From Sneathiella sedimenti (lineage in GTDB: Bacteria; Pseudomonadota; Alphaproteobacteria; Sneathiellales; Sneathiellaceae), in NCBI RefSeq assembly GCF_017313765.1, contig NZ_JAFLNC010000001.1, forward strand, positions 682,001-746,000: DNA of 64,000 nt, given 5' to 3'. The first letter of the stretch is position 1. The number at the start of each line of letters is the position of its first letter. The notes under the pieces are model-generated. The model had not been told where the DNA came from and searched no databases. It worked only from the letters and a program-made list of their open reading frames with translations. Both the position numbers and the translations under genes were made by a program. Shown piece after piece: positions 25,655 through 35,710 of this stretch.

Positions 25655-26965
25655 TTAAAGCTGCCAGCGCTTGATTTTCGGGGAAAATTCCGTATTGCGC
25701 CAGATCCCCTTTACATCAGCAAGCAGGCCTTCTCCTCCTATCATCTCCTCTAGTGCCGCAGGAGAAAGGTCTCGATAGACTGAATGGGCAACCGCACACA
25801 CAATGGAATCATAACCGCTCAGGTCGGAGAGGCTCTCGATGAGGTCAATTCCCAGAAACTGCTGCGCCTCGTCTTTGTCGGCTAGCGGATCATGCACATC
25901 AACCTCATGGCCATGTTCGCGCAGCACGCTGATGATATCGACAACCTTTGTATTACGAAGGTCCGGAACATTCTCCTTGAAGGTCACGCCGAGAACAAGA
26001 ATCTTGCTTTTTCCATTTAGATTTTCATGGACACTGTCAGCGATGAACTTGCCCATATTCTCATTGATCCGGCGACCGGTCAAAATCAGGTCCGCGAAAT
26101 GACCGACTTCATTGGCCCGATGCGCAAGATAGAAAGGATCAACACCAATGCAATGCCCCCCGACAAGACCCGGTGTGAAATTCAGGAAATTCCATTTCGT
26201 GCCCGCCGTTTCCAGAACATCATAGGCGGAAATGCCAAGCTTCTGAAAAATCATCGTCGCTTCATTGACGAAGGCGATATTGATGTCACGCTGTGCGTTC
26301 TCGATTACCTTCGCCGCCTCGGCGGTCTTGATATTGCGGGCGCGATAGGTTCCGCCAGTCGTCGCCTTGCCATAAACGTCAGCGAGAATGTCGGTCACTT
26401 GCTCGGTCTGGCCGGAAACGACCTTGATGATCTTGTCCACCGTATGAACTTTATCACCGGGGTTGATCCTTTCCGGCGAATAGCCGAGATAGAAATCCAC
26501 GCCCGATGTCATCCCCGAGGTTTCCTCCAGGATCGGGCCGCAGACATCTTCGGTCACGCCCGGGTAAACCGTGCTTTCAACGACAACGATCGCGCCCTTT
26601 TTCAAAACCGGGCCGACCGCCTTGCACGCGCCTTTCAACGGCTCAAGATCCGGCTTGTCCTCTTCATCGACCGGTGTCGGTACAGTCACGATATGGATAT
26701 CGGCATCGCGCGTATCATTGATGTCCGTTGTGAAGCGCACACTGCTGGCCCGCAGGGCCGGGGTATCGATCTCCATCGTCCGATCATGACCATGGCGAAG
26801 CTCCTTGACCCGACCTTCATTGACATCGAAACCGATCACGTCAAAGCTTCTCGCCAGCGCAACAGCAAGAGGAAGTCCGACATAACCGAGACCCACAATC
26901 GAAATTTTGGTTTTGCCGCTAACCTTGTCATGCTCTTTAAGAGCCGCCGGTGTTGAATTCGCCAT
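25655..26965 (-). CDS. UDP-sugar 6-dehydrogenase (TviB/WbpA type)
   Basis: A 436-residue nucleotide-sugar dehydrogenase, which oxidises C6 of a UDP-hexose (in this subgroup often UDP-GlcNAc or UDP-GalNAc) to a uronic acid with two NAD+. It has the Rossmann motif VGLGYVGLPLA, TPVDEEDKPDL, ESTVYPGVTED, YSPERINPGD, KWNFLNFTPGLVGGHC with catalytic Cys272, then GVDPFYL and GRRINENMG. The product would be a building block for an acidic surface polysaccharide, such as the one implied by the cluster at 41.9-64 kb. It is convergent with the heparinase-like gene (three bases apart) and divergent from purH, so it separates two genes that are near each other in many relatives. Confidence 0.93.
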   Translation of the reverse strand: MANSTPAALKEHDKVSGKTKISIVGLGYVGLPLAVALARSFDVIGFDVNEGRVKELRHGHDRTMEIDTPALRASSVRFTTDINDTRDADIHIVTVPTPVDEEDKPDLEPLKGACKAVGPVLKKGAIVVVESTVYPGVTEDVCGPILEETSGMTSGVDFYLGYSPERINPGDKVHTVDKIIKVVSGQTEQVTDILADVYGKATTGGTYRARNIKTAEAAKVIENAQRDINIAFVNEATMIFQKLGISAYDVLETAGTKWNFLNFTPGLVGGHCIGVDPFYLAHRANEVGHFADLILTGRRINENMGKFIADSVHENLNGKSKILVLGVTFKENVPDLRNTKVVDIISVLREHGHEVDVHDPLADKDEAQQFLGIDLIESLSDLSGYDSIVCAVAHSVYRDLSPAALEEMIGGEGLLADVKGIWRNTEFSPKIKRWQL

Positions 26966-27122
26966 AGGATATTTTGTCCTGTAAAAATTACGTCCGTTGT
27001 TGGTAACGCCGGGATATTAGTTTGTCCAAGTTTTTTTTTCGTTAAAAGGTTCCGCTAATTCGCCTTGCGTGCTATAGGGCGCTTACTCCCGCAACACCTG
27101 TTTCAGAGGATATATTCCGTCG

Positions 27123-28721
27123 ATGTCCCGCACCGATCTGCAACCCGTTTCCCGCGCCCTTATTTCCGTTTCTGATAAATCCGGCCTAATCGATCTTGGT
27201 AAGGCGCTGGCTGCGCTGGATGTAGAGATTCTCTCCACTGGCGGTAGCGCCAAGATGCTTATGGAAGCAGGGATAAAGGTGACAGAAGTCGCTGACCACA
27301 CCGGCTTTCCCGAAATGATGGACGGCCGGGTCAAGACACTGCATCCATCAATTCATGGCGGCATTCTTGCACTTCGTGACAACACCGATCATGTAAAAGC
27401 GATGACGGATCACGATATCGGTGGTATCGACTTGGTCGTGGTCAATCTCTACCCGTTCGAGGAAACGGTTGCCAAGGGTGCGGATTTCCATACCTGCATC
27501 GAGAATATCGATATTGGCGGACCCGCAATGATCCGATCCGCCGCCAAGAACTATGGCTTCGTCAATGTCGTCGTCGATACGAGGGACTATCAGACGGTCG
27601 TTGACGAACTTAACGAGACCGGCGGCAAGACGAGCCTTGAGCTTCGCAAGAAGCTTGCCGCAAAGGCCTATGCACGTACCGGTGCCTATGACGCCGCCAT
27701 CTCCGACTGGTATGCCGCGCAATTGGGCGAGACCTATCCGGATCGCCTGGTCCTTGCCGGATCGCGCCAGCAGCTTCTCCGTTATGGAGAGAACCCCCAC
27801 CAGTCCGCGGCGTTTTATGCGAATGACGAGAAACGCGTTGGCGTTGCAACGGCGGTTCAGGTGCAGGGGAAAGAACTTTCCTACAACAATTTCAATGATA
27901 CGGATGCCGCGTTCGAGCTGGTCGCTGAATTCGACCCGAAAGTGAGTGGTCCGGCCTGCGCCATCATCAAGCATGCCAATCCTTGCGGTGTTGCCACGGC
28001 GCCAACCCTCGCAGATGCCTATAGAACTGCCTTCGCCTGCGATACCACCTCGGCTTTCGGCGGGATTATCGCCCTCAACCAGACGCTGGATGCGGCGACC
28101 GCCGAGGAAATCGTGAAAATCTTTACAGAAGTAATCATTGCGCCGGACGCGGATGATGCCGCGAAAGCGATCATCGCGGCGAAAAAAAACCTGCGTCTGC
28201 TGCTGACCGGGGGCCTGCCCGATCCGAGCGTTCCAGGACGGCTCGTGAAATCACTGGCGAGTGGTTATCTCATCCAGGATCGCGACAATGCCCTGACTGC
28301 CTCCCCCGAGCTTAAAGTTGTCACCAAGCGGGCCCCGAGCGATCAGGAAATGAAAGATCTCAAATTCGCCTTCACCGTCGCAAAACATGTGAAATCGAAC
28401 GCCATTGTCTATGTCCGAAATGGTGCCACAGTGGGCGTCGGCGCCGGGCAGATGAGCCGGGTAGATTCATCCAAGATTGCTGCGGCCAAATCACTTGAAG
28501 CCGCGCAAAATGCCGGAGAGACCACCGCCTGGGCCAAGGGCTCGGTCGTCGCGTCGGACGCCTTCTTCCCCTTCGCGGACGGTCTGCTCGCCGCAGCGGA
28601 AGCAGGGGCAACCGCGGTGATCCAGCCCGGTGGTTCCATGCGCGACGATGAAGTCATTGCTGCCGCTGATGACGCCGGGCTTGCCATGGTCTTTACCGGC
28701 ATGCGACATTTCCGCCATTGA
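27123..28721 (+). CDS. purH: Bifunctional AICAR formyltransferase / IMP cyclohydrolase
   Basis: A 532-residue enzyme for the last two steps of IMP synthesis. The N-terminal IMP cyclohydrolase domain begins [20 protein letters not shown] and has STGGSAKML and the [12 protein letters not shown] motif. The C-terminal AICAR transformylase domain has [22 protein letters not shown] and [10 protein letters not shown]. The final [10 protein letters not shown]...[11 protein letters not shown] is the classical end. Confidence 0.97.
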   Translation: MSRTDLQPVSRALISVSDKSGLIDLGKALAALDVEILSTGGSAKMLMEAGIKVTEVADHTGFPEMMDGRVKTLHPSIHGGILALRDNTDHVKAMTDHDIGGIDLVVVNLYPFEETVAKGADFHTCIENIDIGGPAMIRSAAKNYGFVNVVVDTRDYQTVVDELNETGGKTSLELRKKLAAKAYARTGAYDAAISDWYAAQLGETYPDRLVLAGSRQQLLRYGENPHQSAAFYANDEKRVGVATAVQVQGKELSYNNFNDTDAAFELVAEFDPKVSGPACAIIKHANPCGVATAPTLADAYRTAFACDTTSAFGGIIALNQTLDAATAEEIVKIFTEVIIAPDADDAAKAIIAAKKNLRLLLTGGLPDPSVPGRLVKSLASGYLIQDRDNALTASPELKVVTKRAPSDQEMKDLKFAFTVAKHVKSNAIVYVRNGATVGVGAGQMSRVDSSKIAAAKSLEAAQNAGETTAWAKGSVVASDAFFPFADGLLAAAEAGATAVIQPGGSMRDDEVIAAADDAGLAMVFTGMRHFRH

Positions 28722-28746
28722 TATTTCAAGTGAGAGGAGCGCGGCG

Positions 28747-29061
28747 ATGATTATTACCACTACCGGGTCTGTTGAGGGACATTCCATTGCGTCCTATCTG
28801 GGCGTAGTTGGCGGCGAGGCTGTCATGGGGTCCAACTTTATCCGCGATTTCTTCGCGCGGGTAACTGATACACTGGGCGGGAGGTCCGATGCCTACCAGA
28901 AGGAAATTCGCAACGCCCGCGCACACGCGCTTTCAGATATGAAGGAAGAAGCCGCCGATATCGGCGCCGACGCCATCGTCGGGATCAGCGTAGATGTCGA
29001 GGTTATCGGCGACAGCATGTTGATGGTCACAGTCGCGGGTACCGCGGTCAAGCTCGCCTAA
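28747..29061 (+). CDS. YbjQ/UPF0145 (DUF74) family protein
   Basis: A 104-residue protein starting [26 protein letters not shown], with [39 protein letters not shown] and [10 protein letters not shown]: the full YbjQ pattern. The family forms pentameric rings; its function is unknown (some members are linked to metal binding or stress). ATG 28747 has a GAGAGGAG site before it. It is 25 bases after purH and could be read through from it. Confidence 0.92.
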   Translation: MIITTTGSVEGHSIASYLGVVGGEAVMGSNFIRDFFARVTDTLGGRSDAYQKEIRNARAHALSDMKEEAADIGADAIVGISVDVEVIGDSMLMVTVAGTAVKLA

Positions 29062-29064
29062 TGC

Positions 29065-30444
29065 CTAGTCGTGCGCTGGTTCGCGCACGAAACTCATCAG
29101 CGCCGCCCCGATCATCAATAAGGTGAAAATGACGATCATCGCCGGGCGTTGCTGCCCGGTCAGCGAGGTAACAATCCCGATCAGGAGCGGTGCCAAAAAT
29201 GCCGTTGCCTTCCCTGACAATGCAAACAGCCCGAAAAACTCGCCGGCCTTTTCCGGCGGTGCCATGCGGGCAATCAGGGTCCGGCTGGCGGCCTGCGCCG
29301 GTCCGAAGAAAAACCCCATGATAAACGCGAAAACCAAAAAGACCATCTCTGCAGGGCTGGCGAATAATGCCCCCCCTTCAACCGGCATGGCAGCAGGAAG
29401 CCCGAACAGGACCTGACCGTTGCTGATCGACAGCACACCTACAGACGCGAAGGCGAGCCCCAGAACGGAAATAACAATTGTCGGCTTAGAACCAAGTCTG
29501 TCATCCAGGGCTCCGCCAATAAAGCACCCGGCAATGGCAAAGAAATTGATCAGGATGCCGAAAATACCAAGTTCTGTTGTCCCCCACTTAAAGAGTCCCG
29601 CCGCGTAAATGCCGGAGAAACCGATGAGGGCAAGAATGCCGTCATTATAAAACATTCGGGCGATCAGGAAGTAAACAATGTTGCGATAGTCCTTCAGGGA
29701 TCGCAGCGTTACCATCAGTGCCGACAAGCCCTGCCGCACCGCCGCAGTCTTCGATATGCCGCTTGCTGCCCGGTCCGGCGTGAACAGCAGCATCGGAATT
29801 ATGAAGACCAGCAGCCAGATGGCGGACATCGGGCCAGTTATGCGGTCCGGTTCATGCAATTCCTTGCTGAGGCCTAAGAGGGGAACTTCCGGCATAGAGA
29901 ACCCGAACAGCACAATAAACAGCGCGATGAGCCCCCCAATATAGCCCAGACCCCAGCCAAAACCACTGAGGCGACCCATTCGCTGGGGTGACACAAGCGT
30001 CGGCAACATGGCGTTGTTAAAGACGATGCTGAACTCGACACCGATCGTGCCGATGACAATGCCCGCCAATATCCAGAATATGCCGCCCTGCATACCCGGC
30101 ACTGCCCACCAGAGAGAGAAGGCTCCAATCGCGCAGAGGATGGAAAAAAACAGGATCCAGGGCTTTCGGGCGCCACCAGCGTCGGCAATGGAGCCGAAAA
30201 CCGGACTCAATATCGCAATCAACGCACCCGCTATGGCCTGGGTATACCCCCAATAGGCTTGCCCTTCCGCCGGGCTTGACGCCACGAAGGAGGTAAAATA
30301 GGGCGCGAAAATAAAAGTCGTCACCACGGTGAAGAACGGCTGGTTCGCCCAGTCGAACAAGGCCCAGGAAAACTTACCGAGCTTTCCGGTCTCTTGCGGC
30401 ATCCCCTCGCTGATTGCGCTCATGCCTTCCCCCTCATCTTTCAC
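29065..30444 (-). CDS. MFS transporter of the UMF1/Atg22-like family
   Basis: A 459-residue membrane protein with about 12 hydrophobic helices. The opening motif SWALFDWANQPFFTVVTTFIFAPYF is diagnostic for UMF1-type major facilitator proteins. Relatives include yeast vacuolar Atg22; the bacterial substrate is not known. Two starts are possible: ATG 30444 with AGGGTG upstream, or ATG 30423 right after a GGGGGAAGG stretch; the longer is listed. It is 44 bases downstream of the glutamate dehydrogenase gene and may share its transcript. Confidence 0.88.
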   Translation of the reverse strand: MKDEGEGMSAISEGMPQETGKLGKFSWALFDWANQPFFTVVTTFIFAPYFTSFVASSPAEGQAYWGYTQAIAGALIAILSPVFGSIADAGGARKPWILFFSILCAIGAFSLWWAVPGMQGGIFWILAGIVIGTIGVEFSIVFNNAMLPTLVSPQRMGRLSGFGWGLGYIGGLIALFIVLFGFSMPEVPLLGLSKELHEPDRITGPMSAIWLLVFIIPMLLFTPDRAASGISKTAAVRQGLSALMVTLRSLKDYRNIVYFLIARMFYNDGILALIGFSGIYAAGLFKWGTTELGIFGILINFFAIAGCFIGGALDDRLGSKPTIVISVLGLAFASVGVLSISNGQVLFGLPAAMPVEGGALFASPAEMVFLVFAFIMGFFFGPAQAASRTLIARMAPPEKAGEFFGLFALSGKATAFLAPLLIGIVTSLTGQQRPAMIVIFTLLMIGAALMSFVREPAHD

Positions 30445-30488
30445 CCTGTAGATGTCGTCAAGCTACGACAACGAGGCGGAATAGACAA

Positions 30489-33400
30489 TCACGTAATCAT
30501 GGATCGAAACTGCTGAATGGCGAAAACAAGCTTCGAAATATCCAGGCCGCCGGTCGATTTCAGTTCTTTTATTAGTTCAGCGGTACGCTTGATTGCCAGT
30601 TGATTGTTTTTACTCCAAAAATCAAATGCCTCCCGCCCCTTATAACCGTTTGAACCGGCAAAGACCGAGGTGGTAATCGCCCGCTGCTGACCATAAAGAT
30701 CATCGATGATCGCCGTGATCGCGAGCCGGTCCCAATTGTCTCCGGGCTCGATCGACTCTGAGGCGCTGCGCAGCCAATCGAGGTGAAGCTCCGCCCCAAC
30801 AGCAAAATATACCTCGCCAACCTCCGTGATTTTCTGGCCGCACACTTTGCCGGCCTGAATGACATCAAGGGAGGAGCGCAACGGACCGAGTGCCGCCACC
30901 CGCCGCGCCAGCGGTTCAGGCACCCCGTCAGCGACAAGCTCTTTGGTACGGGAAACGAAACGGTTCTTGCCCTCCTCACTCAACAAGCCTTCCAGGCCTT
31001 GTTCAAGCTTGCGCATGTCGGTGGCCAGCGCCTTGACCTCGTCGGCGATATTGTCGCCTTGTGAGAGATGCCGCAGGCACCAGAGCGTCGCCCGCCGGGC
31101 AAGTTTCTGAATAACATCGATCATCCGGCCCTGGACATCCGTACTGACCTTGTTGTCCAGCGCCTCAATCCCGGACCAGATCTTTTCAAGATCGAAAACC
31201 GCGCAGACGATGGCGAACGCCCGCGCCACATCCTGCGCCTCGCAACCCTGTTCTTCCCGCATCTGGAACACAAATGTGGGTCCGCCCCGGTTGATCAGCT
31301 GATTCACAATGATGGTGGTGATGATTTCCCGACGTAGCCGATGTCCTGCCACATATGCCGCATGCTTGACGCGCAGTTGCGGCGGAAAATACTGGGCCAG
31401 CCAGATATCATAATAAGGATCATCGGGCAGGATCGTCTCCAGGATATCCTCATAGAGCGTCATCTTCGCGTATGCCAGGACTACCGATATCTCTGGCCGG
31501 GTAAGGCCAATATTGGCCGCCTGACGTCGGGCAATCTCCTCGTCATCCGGGAGGTTTTCTACAGCCCGGTTCAGCCGGTTCTTTTTTTCAAGATCACGCA
31601 TGAAAAGAACATTGTCGGTGAAATTATCGGCACTTTGCCGTTCGGCCGTGGTCAACGCCTGTGTTTGCAGGTAGTTATCTATCAGGACATGCTCCGCGAC
31701 ATCATCCGTCATTTCGACGAGCAGACGATCACGCTGCTTTTCCGTCATTTCCCCATCGTCGAGAACAGCCCGCAGCAGGATCTTGATATTCACTTCATGG
31801 TCCGAGCAGTCAACACCCGCGGAGTTATCGATAGCGTCTGTATTCAACCGGCCGCCGTTCAGTGCATATTCGATACGGCCCAGCTGGGTTACCCCGAGAT
31901 TTCCGCCTTCGCCAATGACCTTTGCGCGCACTTCCTTGCCATTTACGCGAATGGCGTCGTTGGCGCGATCGCCCACCTCGCCATTGCTTTGGTGCGTGGC
32001 CTTGATATAGGTGCCAATCCCGCCGAACCACAACAAATCAACCTTCATCTTCAAAATGGAGGTAATCAACTCATTCGGCGTGACGGTGTCCCCCTTGATA
32101 TCGAGAAGCTTCTTGATCTCCGGCGTGAGGGAAACGGACTTTGCTTTCCGGTCAAAGATGCCGCCCCCCGCAGAGATCAGTTTTGGGTTGTAATCCTCCC
32201 AGGAGGAGCGGGGCAGTGCGAATATCCGTTCTCGCTCCTTATAGCTTTTGGCGGTGTCCGGCGTCGGGTCGATAAATATATTGCGATGATCGAAGGCCGC
32301 GACAAGCCGGATTTTCTTCGATAGCAACATACCATTGCCAAAGACATCCCCGGACATGTCGCCAATGCCCGCAACATCGAATTCCTGGCTTTGGGTGTCG
32401 ATCCCCATTTCGCGGAAATGACGTTTTACGGACTCCCAGGCGCCGCGTGCGGTAATGCCCATTTTCTTGTGATCATATCCCGCTGCACCGCCGGAGGCGA
32501 AAGCGTCCCCAAGCCAGAAACCATAGGAGATGGCCACAGCATTTGCGATATCCGAGAAAGTCGCTGTCCCCTTGTCCGCCGCGACGACAAGATAGGGATC
32601 ATCGCCATCATGCCGGACGACATTTTTCGGCGGCACCACTTCGCTACCAACGTAGTTATCCGTGATATCCAGCAAGCCGGAAATGAAAATCTTGTAGCAG
32701 TTGATACCTTCGGCAAGATACTCTTCGCGCGATCCCGCCGACGGCAGGTTCTTGGGATAAAAGCCACCCTTCGAACCGACCGGCACAATTACCGTGTTCT
32801 TTACCATCTGGGCCTTCATCAGGCCAAGAACTTCTGTTCTGAAATCCTCTCTCCGGTCTGACCAGCGCAACCCGCCACGGGCCACCTTGCCGCCGCGCAG
32901 ATGCACACCTTCCACCCGTGGACTGTAAACAAATATCTCGACAAACGGTCGTGGCAGCGGGAGTTCCTCCAGCTTCTGACTATCGAGCTTGAATGAATAA
33001 TAGGGCTTTTCCTGCTCATCCAGACGGTTCTGGAAAACGTTTGTTCGCAGGGTATTGACGATCAGGTTGACGAAACGGCGCAGGATCCTGTCTTCATCCA
33101 GGCTAGAAACCTCATCAAGCAGTTGCCAAATCTCATCGACGATGCGGACGACATTTTCATCACGGTTATCCTCTTGTGCAGGATTGCATCGGGCGTGGAA
33201 CAGCTCGATCAACCGTCGGGAAATCTTCGGGTTACCCGACAGCGTATTCATCATATAGGTCTGGCTGAAGGTGATGCCAGCCTGACGCAGGTATTTTGCG
33301 TATGCGCGGAGGACGACTACACTAGACCAGTCCAGTCCCGCCCGCATCACCAGCCGGTTGAAGCCGTCATTCTCCATATTGCCGGTCCAGACACGGCGGA

Positions 33401-35324
33401 AGGTTTCTTCAAACTTCGCTTTCAGGTCATGCAGATCCAGGGCGTAGCCGCCAGGCTCAATCAGTTCGAAATCATGAATCCAGACCTTACCATTGAGATC
33501 CTCCGACGCGACGAGATAGGGATTCTCGGAAAGGACCTTCAATCCCATGTTCTCAAGCATCGGCAGGCAATCGGACAGTGTCAAAGGGGTCTCGCGGCTA
33601 TATACCTTGAACCGGACCTTGTTTTCCGGATCTTCAACCCAGCGATAGAGATTGAGACCCAGTTCCTTTGACCTGAAAACCGCTTCTATCTTTTCAATGT
33701 CGTAAAGCGCGAGGTCCGCATTAAAGCGTTCCTTGTAGCCGGCAGGAAATGCATTGCCGTAGCGCGTCCGCAGATGCAGGCCTTTTTCCTCGCCCCATTT
33801 TTCAAGCAGCGCATCCATGAGGTCATCCGCCCAGTCGCGGGAGGCCTCAATCAGCCGCCGCTCCAGATCCTCTTCATCGACAACCGGCTTATGCTTGCTT
33901 TTAAGGGCGATGATATAGTGAATCCGTGCGAGCAGATCGTCGCCGACAAGCGCGTAATGGGAGGATAGCGACCCGTTATGTTCTTCGGCGAGCAATTCGC
34001 CAAACTTCCGGCGGAGGTCCGTATTGAATTTTTCCCGCGGGATATAAATGATGGCCGAGACAAACCGCTCAAACCGGTCGCGTCGCAACAAGACACCAAT
34101 GCGTGGACGTTCCTGCAATGACTTGATCTTGGTTGCATTTTCGAACAGGTCCTCGACCGAAATCTGGAACAGTTCATCCCGTGGATAGCTCTCCAGTATA
34201 TGGGTGAAAGCTTTTTCATCATGGCTGTTTTTCGGAAAATCAGCCACTTCCAGAGTCTGGTTCACCTTTCGGCGCAAATAAGGAATATCCCGGGGAATCC
34301 GGTTATAGGCAGCCGACGTGAATAGGCCCGTAAAGCGGTGTTCCCCGATGACCTCGCCTTTGTCATTGAATTTTTTCACCCCCACATAGTCAAGGTGGAC
34401 CGCCCGATGTACGGTGGAACGGACATTGGCCTTGGTGACGATGATCAGTTCACGGCGGCGCAGAAAATCTTTTACTTCCGGTGACATTTCCGTCCCGCCG
34501 GACATGATCCTGCGCGTGGGATCACGCAGGATTCCAAGCCCGGATCCATCTACCAGTTTCCATTTATCTGACCGGCCCTTGCCTTCGTCAGCAAATTCAA
34601 ACTCCCGGTAACCCAGAAAAGTAAAATGATTGTCCGACATCCAGTGCAGCAGGGCCAGGGCTTCATCAATTTCTTCTTTGGGCAGCGGTGGCGGGTTCTT
34701 CTTCAAGTTGGCGCTAATCGAATCCACATGGGCCAGGATCGGCTTCCAATCGGCAACCGATACGCGGACATCAGCGAGGGTCTCCAGAAGTCCGTTTTCA
34801 ATTTCAGAAAGCACTTTCGGATCTGATTGCTCATCAATCTCGAAGTGCATGATGCTTTCACGAATGTTCTTTTGCTTACCCTTTGGCTCACCCGCATAGG
34901 TGCGAATACGGTTTCCGTCCCTGTCACGCTCCACATAGACGACCGGGTGGATAACCTGGTGAACGTTGAGACCACGGCGGTTCAATGCCGCCGTAACACT
35001 GTCGACAAGAAAGGGCATGTCGTCATTGACGATTTCAATCACGGAATGGGTGGTCTTCCACCCATGCTCTTCTATATCGGGCGTGAAAACCCGGACTTTT
35101 GCCGTTCCCGGCACCCTGACGGATGCAAACTTGTACAGCGAGACACCTGAGCCATAGAGATGTTCCGGTGGGGTCCCGAGAAGGTCTTCTGGCGCCGGAC
35201 GCTCATAGAAGAGGCGCACGAAATTTACAGCATCTTCCGCTGTCTTCTTGTCCAGCCGGCTCTCAACTATTGCGAGAACTTTTTCTATATGCTCTGATTT
35301 GAGCTCTTGCGCCTTTGTGACCAT
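30489..35324 (-). CDS. NAD-specific glutamate dehydrogenase, large (GDH-180) type
   Basis: A 1,611-residue enzyme that deaminates glutamate to 2-oxoglutarate with NAD+. It belongs to the ~180 kDa class: a long N-terminal regulatory part with ACT-like modules (about 1-690), a catalytic region near 720-1230 (GGKVARGGLRWSDR, MVKNTVIVPVGSKGGFYPKNLP, GIGDMSGDVFGNGMLLS, VIGEGGNLGVTQLGR) and a C-terminal extension. Length matches the family, with no frameshift. In this class arginine, amino acids or citrate often regulate activity. It probably acts catabolically, feeding glutamate carbon to the TCA cycle, which suits a bacterium equipped for peptide and sarcosine uptake. Confidence 0.97.
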   Translation of the reverse strand: MVTKAQELKSEHIEKVLAIVESRLDKKTAEDAVNFVRLFYERPAPEDLLGTPPEHLYGSGVSLYKFASVRVPGTAKVRVFTPDIEEHGWKTTHSVIEIVNDDMPFLVDSVTAALNRRGLNVHQVIHPVVYVERDRDGNRIRTYAGEPKGKQKNIRESIMHFEIDEQSDPKVLSEIENGLLETLADVRVSVADWKPILAHVDSISANLKKNPPPLPKEEIDEALALLHWMSDNHFTFLGYREFEFADEGKGRSDKWKLVDGSGLGILRDPTRRIMSGGTEMSPEVKDFLRRRELIIVTKANVRSTVHRAVHLDYVGVKKFNDKGEVIGEHRFTGLFTSAAYNRIPRDIPYLRRKVNQTLEVADFPKNSHDEKAFTHILESYPRDELFQISVEDLFENATKIKSLQERPRIGVLLRRDRFERFVSAIIYIPREKFNTDLRRKFGELLAEEHNGSLSSHYALVGDDLLARIHYIIALKSKHKPVVDEEDLERRLIEASRDWADDLMDALLEKWGEEKGLHLRTRYGNAFPAGYKERFNADLALYDIEKIEAVFRSKELGLNLYRWVEDPENKVRFKVYSRETPLTLSDCLPMLENMGLKVLSENPYLVASEDLNGKVWIHDFELIEPGGYALDLHDLKAKFEETFRRVWTGNMENDGFNRLVMRAGLDWSSVVVLRAYAKYLRQAGITFSQTYMMNTLSGNPKISRRLIELFHARCNPAQEDNRDENVVRIVDEIWQLLDEVSSLDEDRILRRFVNLIVNTLRTNVFQNRLDEQEKPYYSFKLDSQKLEELPLPRPFVEIFVYSPRVEGVHLRGGKVARGGLRWSDRREDFRTEVLGLMKAQMVKNTVIVPVGSKGGFYPKNLPSAGSREEYLAEGINCYKIFISGLLDITDNYVGSEVVPPKNVVRHDGDDPYLVVAADKGTATFSDIANAVAISYGFWLGDAFASGGAAGYDHKKMGITARGAWESVKRHFREMGIDTQSQEFDVAGIGDMSGDVFGNGMLLSKKIRLVAAFDHRNIFIDPTPDTAKSYKERERIFALPRSSWEDYNPKLISAGGGIFDRKAKSVSLTPEIKKLLDIKGDTVTPNELITSILKMKVDLLWFGGIGTYIKATHQSNGEVGDRANDAIRVNGKEVRAKVIGEGGNLGVTQLGRIEYALNGGRLNTDAIDNSAGVDCSDHEVNIKILLRAVLDDGEMTEKQRDRLLVEMTDDVAEHVLIDNYLQTQALTTAERQSADNFTDNVLFMRDLEKKNRLNRAVENLPDDEEIARRQAANIGLTRPEISVVLAYAKMTLYEDILETILPDDPYYDIWLAQYFPPQLRVKHAAYVAGHRLRREIITTIIVNQLINRGGPTFVFQMREEQGCEAQDVARAFAIVCAVFDLEKIWSGIEALDNKVSTDVQGRMIDVIQKLARRATLWCLRHLSQGDNIADEVKALATDMRKLEQGLEGLLSEEGKNRFVSRTKELVADGVPEPLARRVAALGPLRSSLDVIQAGKVCGQKITEVGEVYFAVGAELHLDWLRSASESIEPGDNWDRLAITAIIDDLYGQQRAITTSVFAGSNGYKGREAFDFWSKNNQLAIKRTAELIKELKSTGGLDISKLVFAIQQFRSMIT

Positions 35325-35710
35325 TTCCTGAATCCCACTTCTTCAGATATTGCGGTTACTTTAACAGAGTGTGACAATATACGCTTAAGTTATCTCCTAA
35401 GAGTTAATTTGAAAAGAATTATAGCTGAATAAATTTTGTATTTTTTTCAATACGTTATTTGAACTATGTCCTTAATTTTTCATGCCAGGGTTTGCCGTTC
35501 CCACACGGTTAAGGCAATCGTGCATCAAGCGTTATTTATGGAAAGGGTATCATATTGGATTCGGCAGATCAGTAAGTGTCCGCCCTTACATAAGAGAATT
35601 GTTCGATAAAAATAACGAACGTTTGCTTTAAATCATCGCTATTGAGGTCATCCCAAAATGGGCGATTGCGACACCCTGCATTCAGGTCAGGGGTCAAGCT
35701 AAATAGATCG
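35325..35710. other. Gene-free spacer upstream of the glutamate dehydrogenase gene
   Basis: About 385 bases that are AT-rich compared with the flanking genes. They must contain the promoter for the glutamate dehydrogenase gene and the 3' end of the hydrolase transcript. A weak TTGCC...GGCAA inverted repeat is present (35492-35518). No convincing gene, RNA or terminator was seen; the short minus frame that starts at 35850 mostly overlaps the end of the hydrolase gene and is not convincing. Confidence 0.6.

Noticed and set aside
26027-26956. Open frame of 309 codons on the plus strand
   Set aside because: It is antisense to the UDP-sugar dehydrogenase gene and its translation has no recognisable motif.
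31341-32324. Long open frame (327 codons) on the plus strand
   Set aside because: It lies wholly inside the glutamate dehydrogenase gene on the other strand, which has unmistakable family motifs in the same interval.
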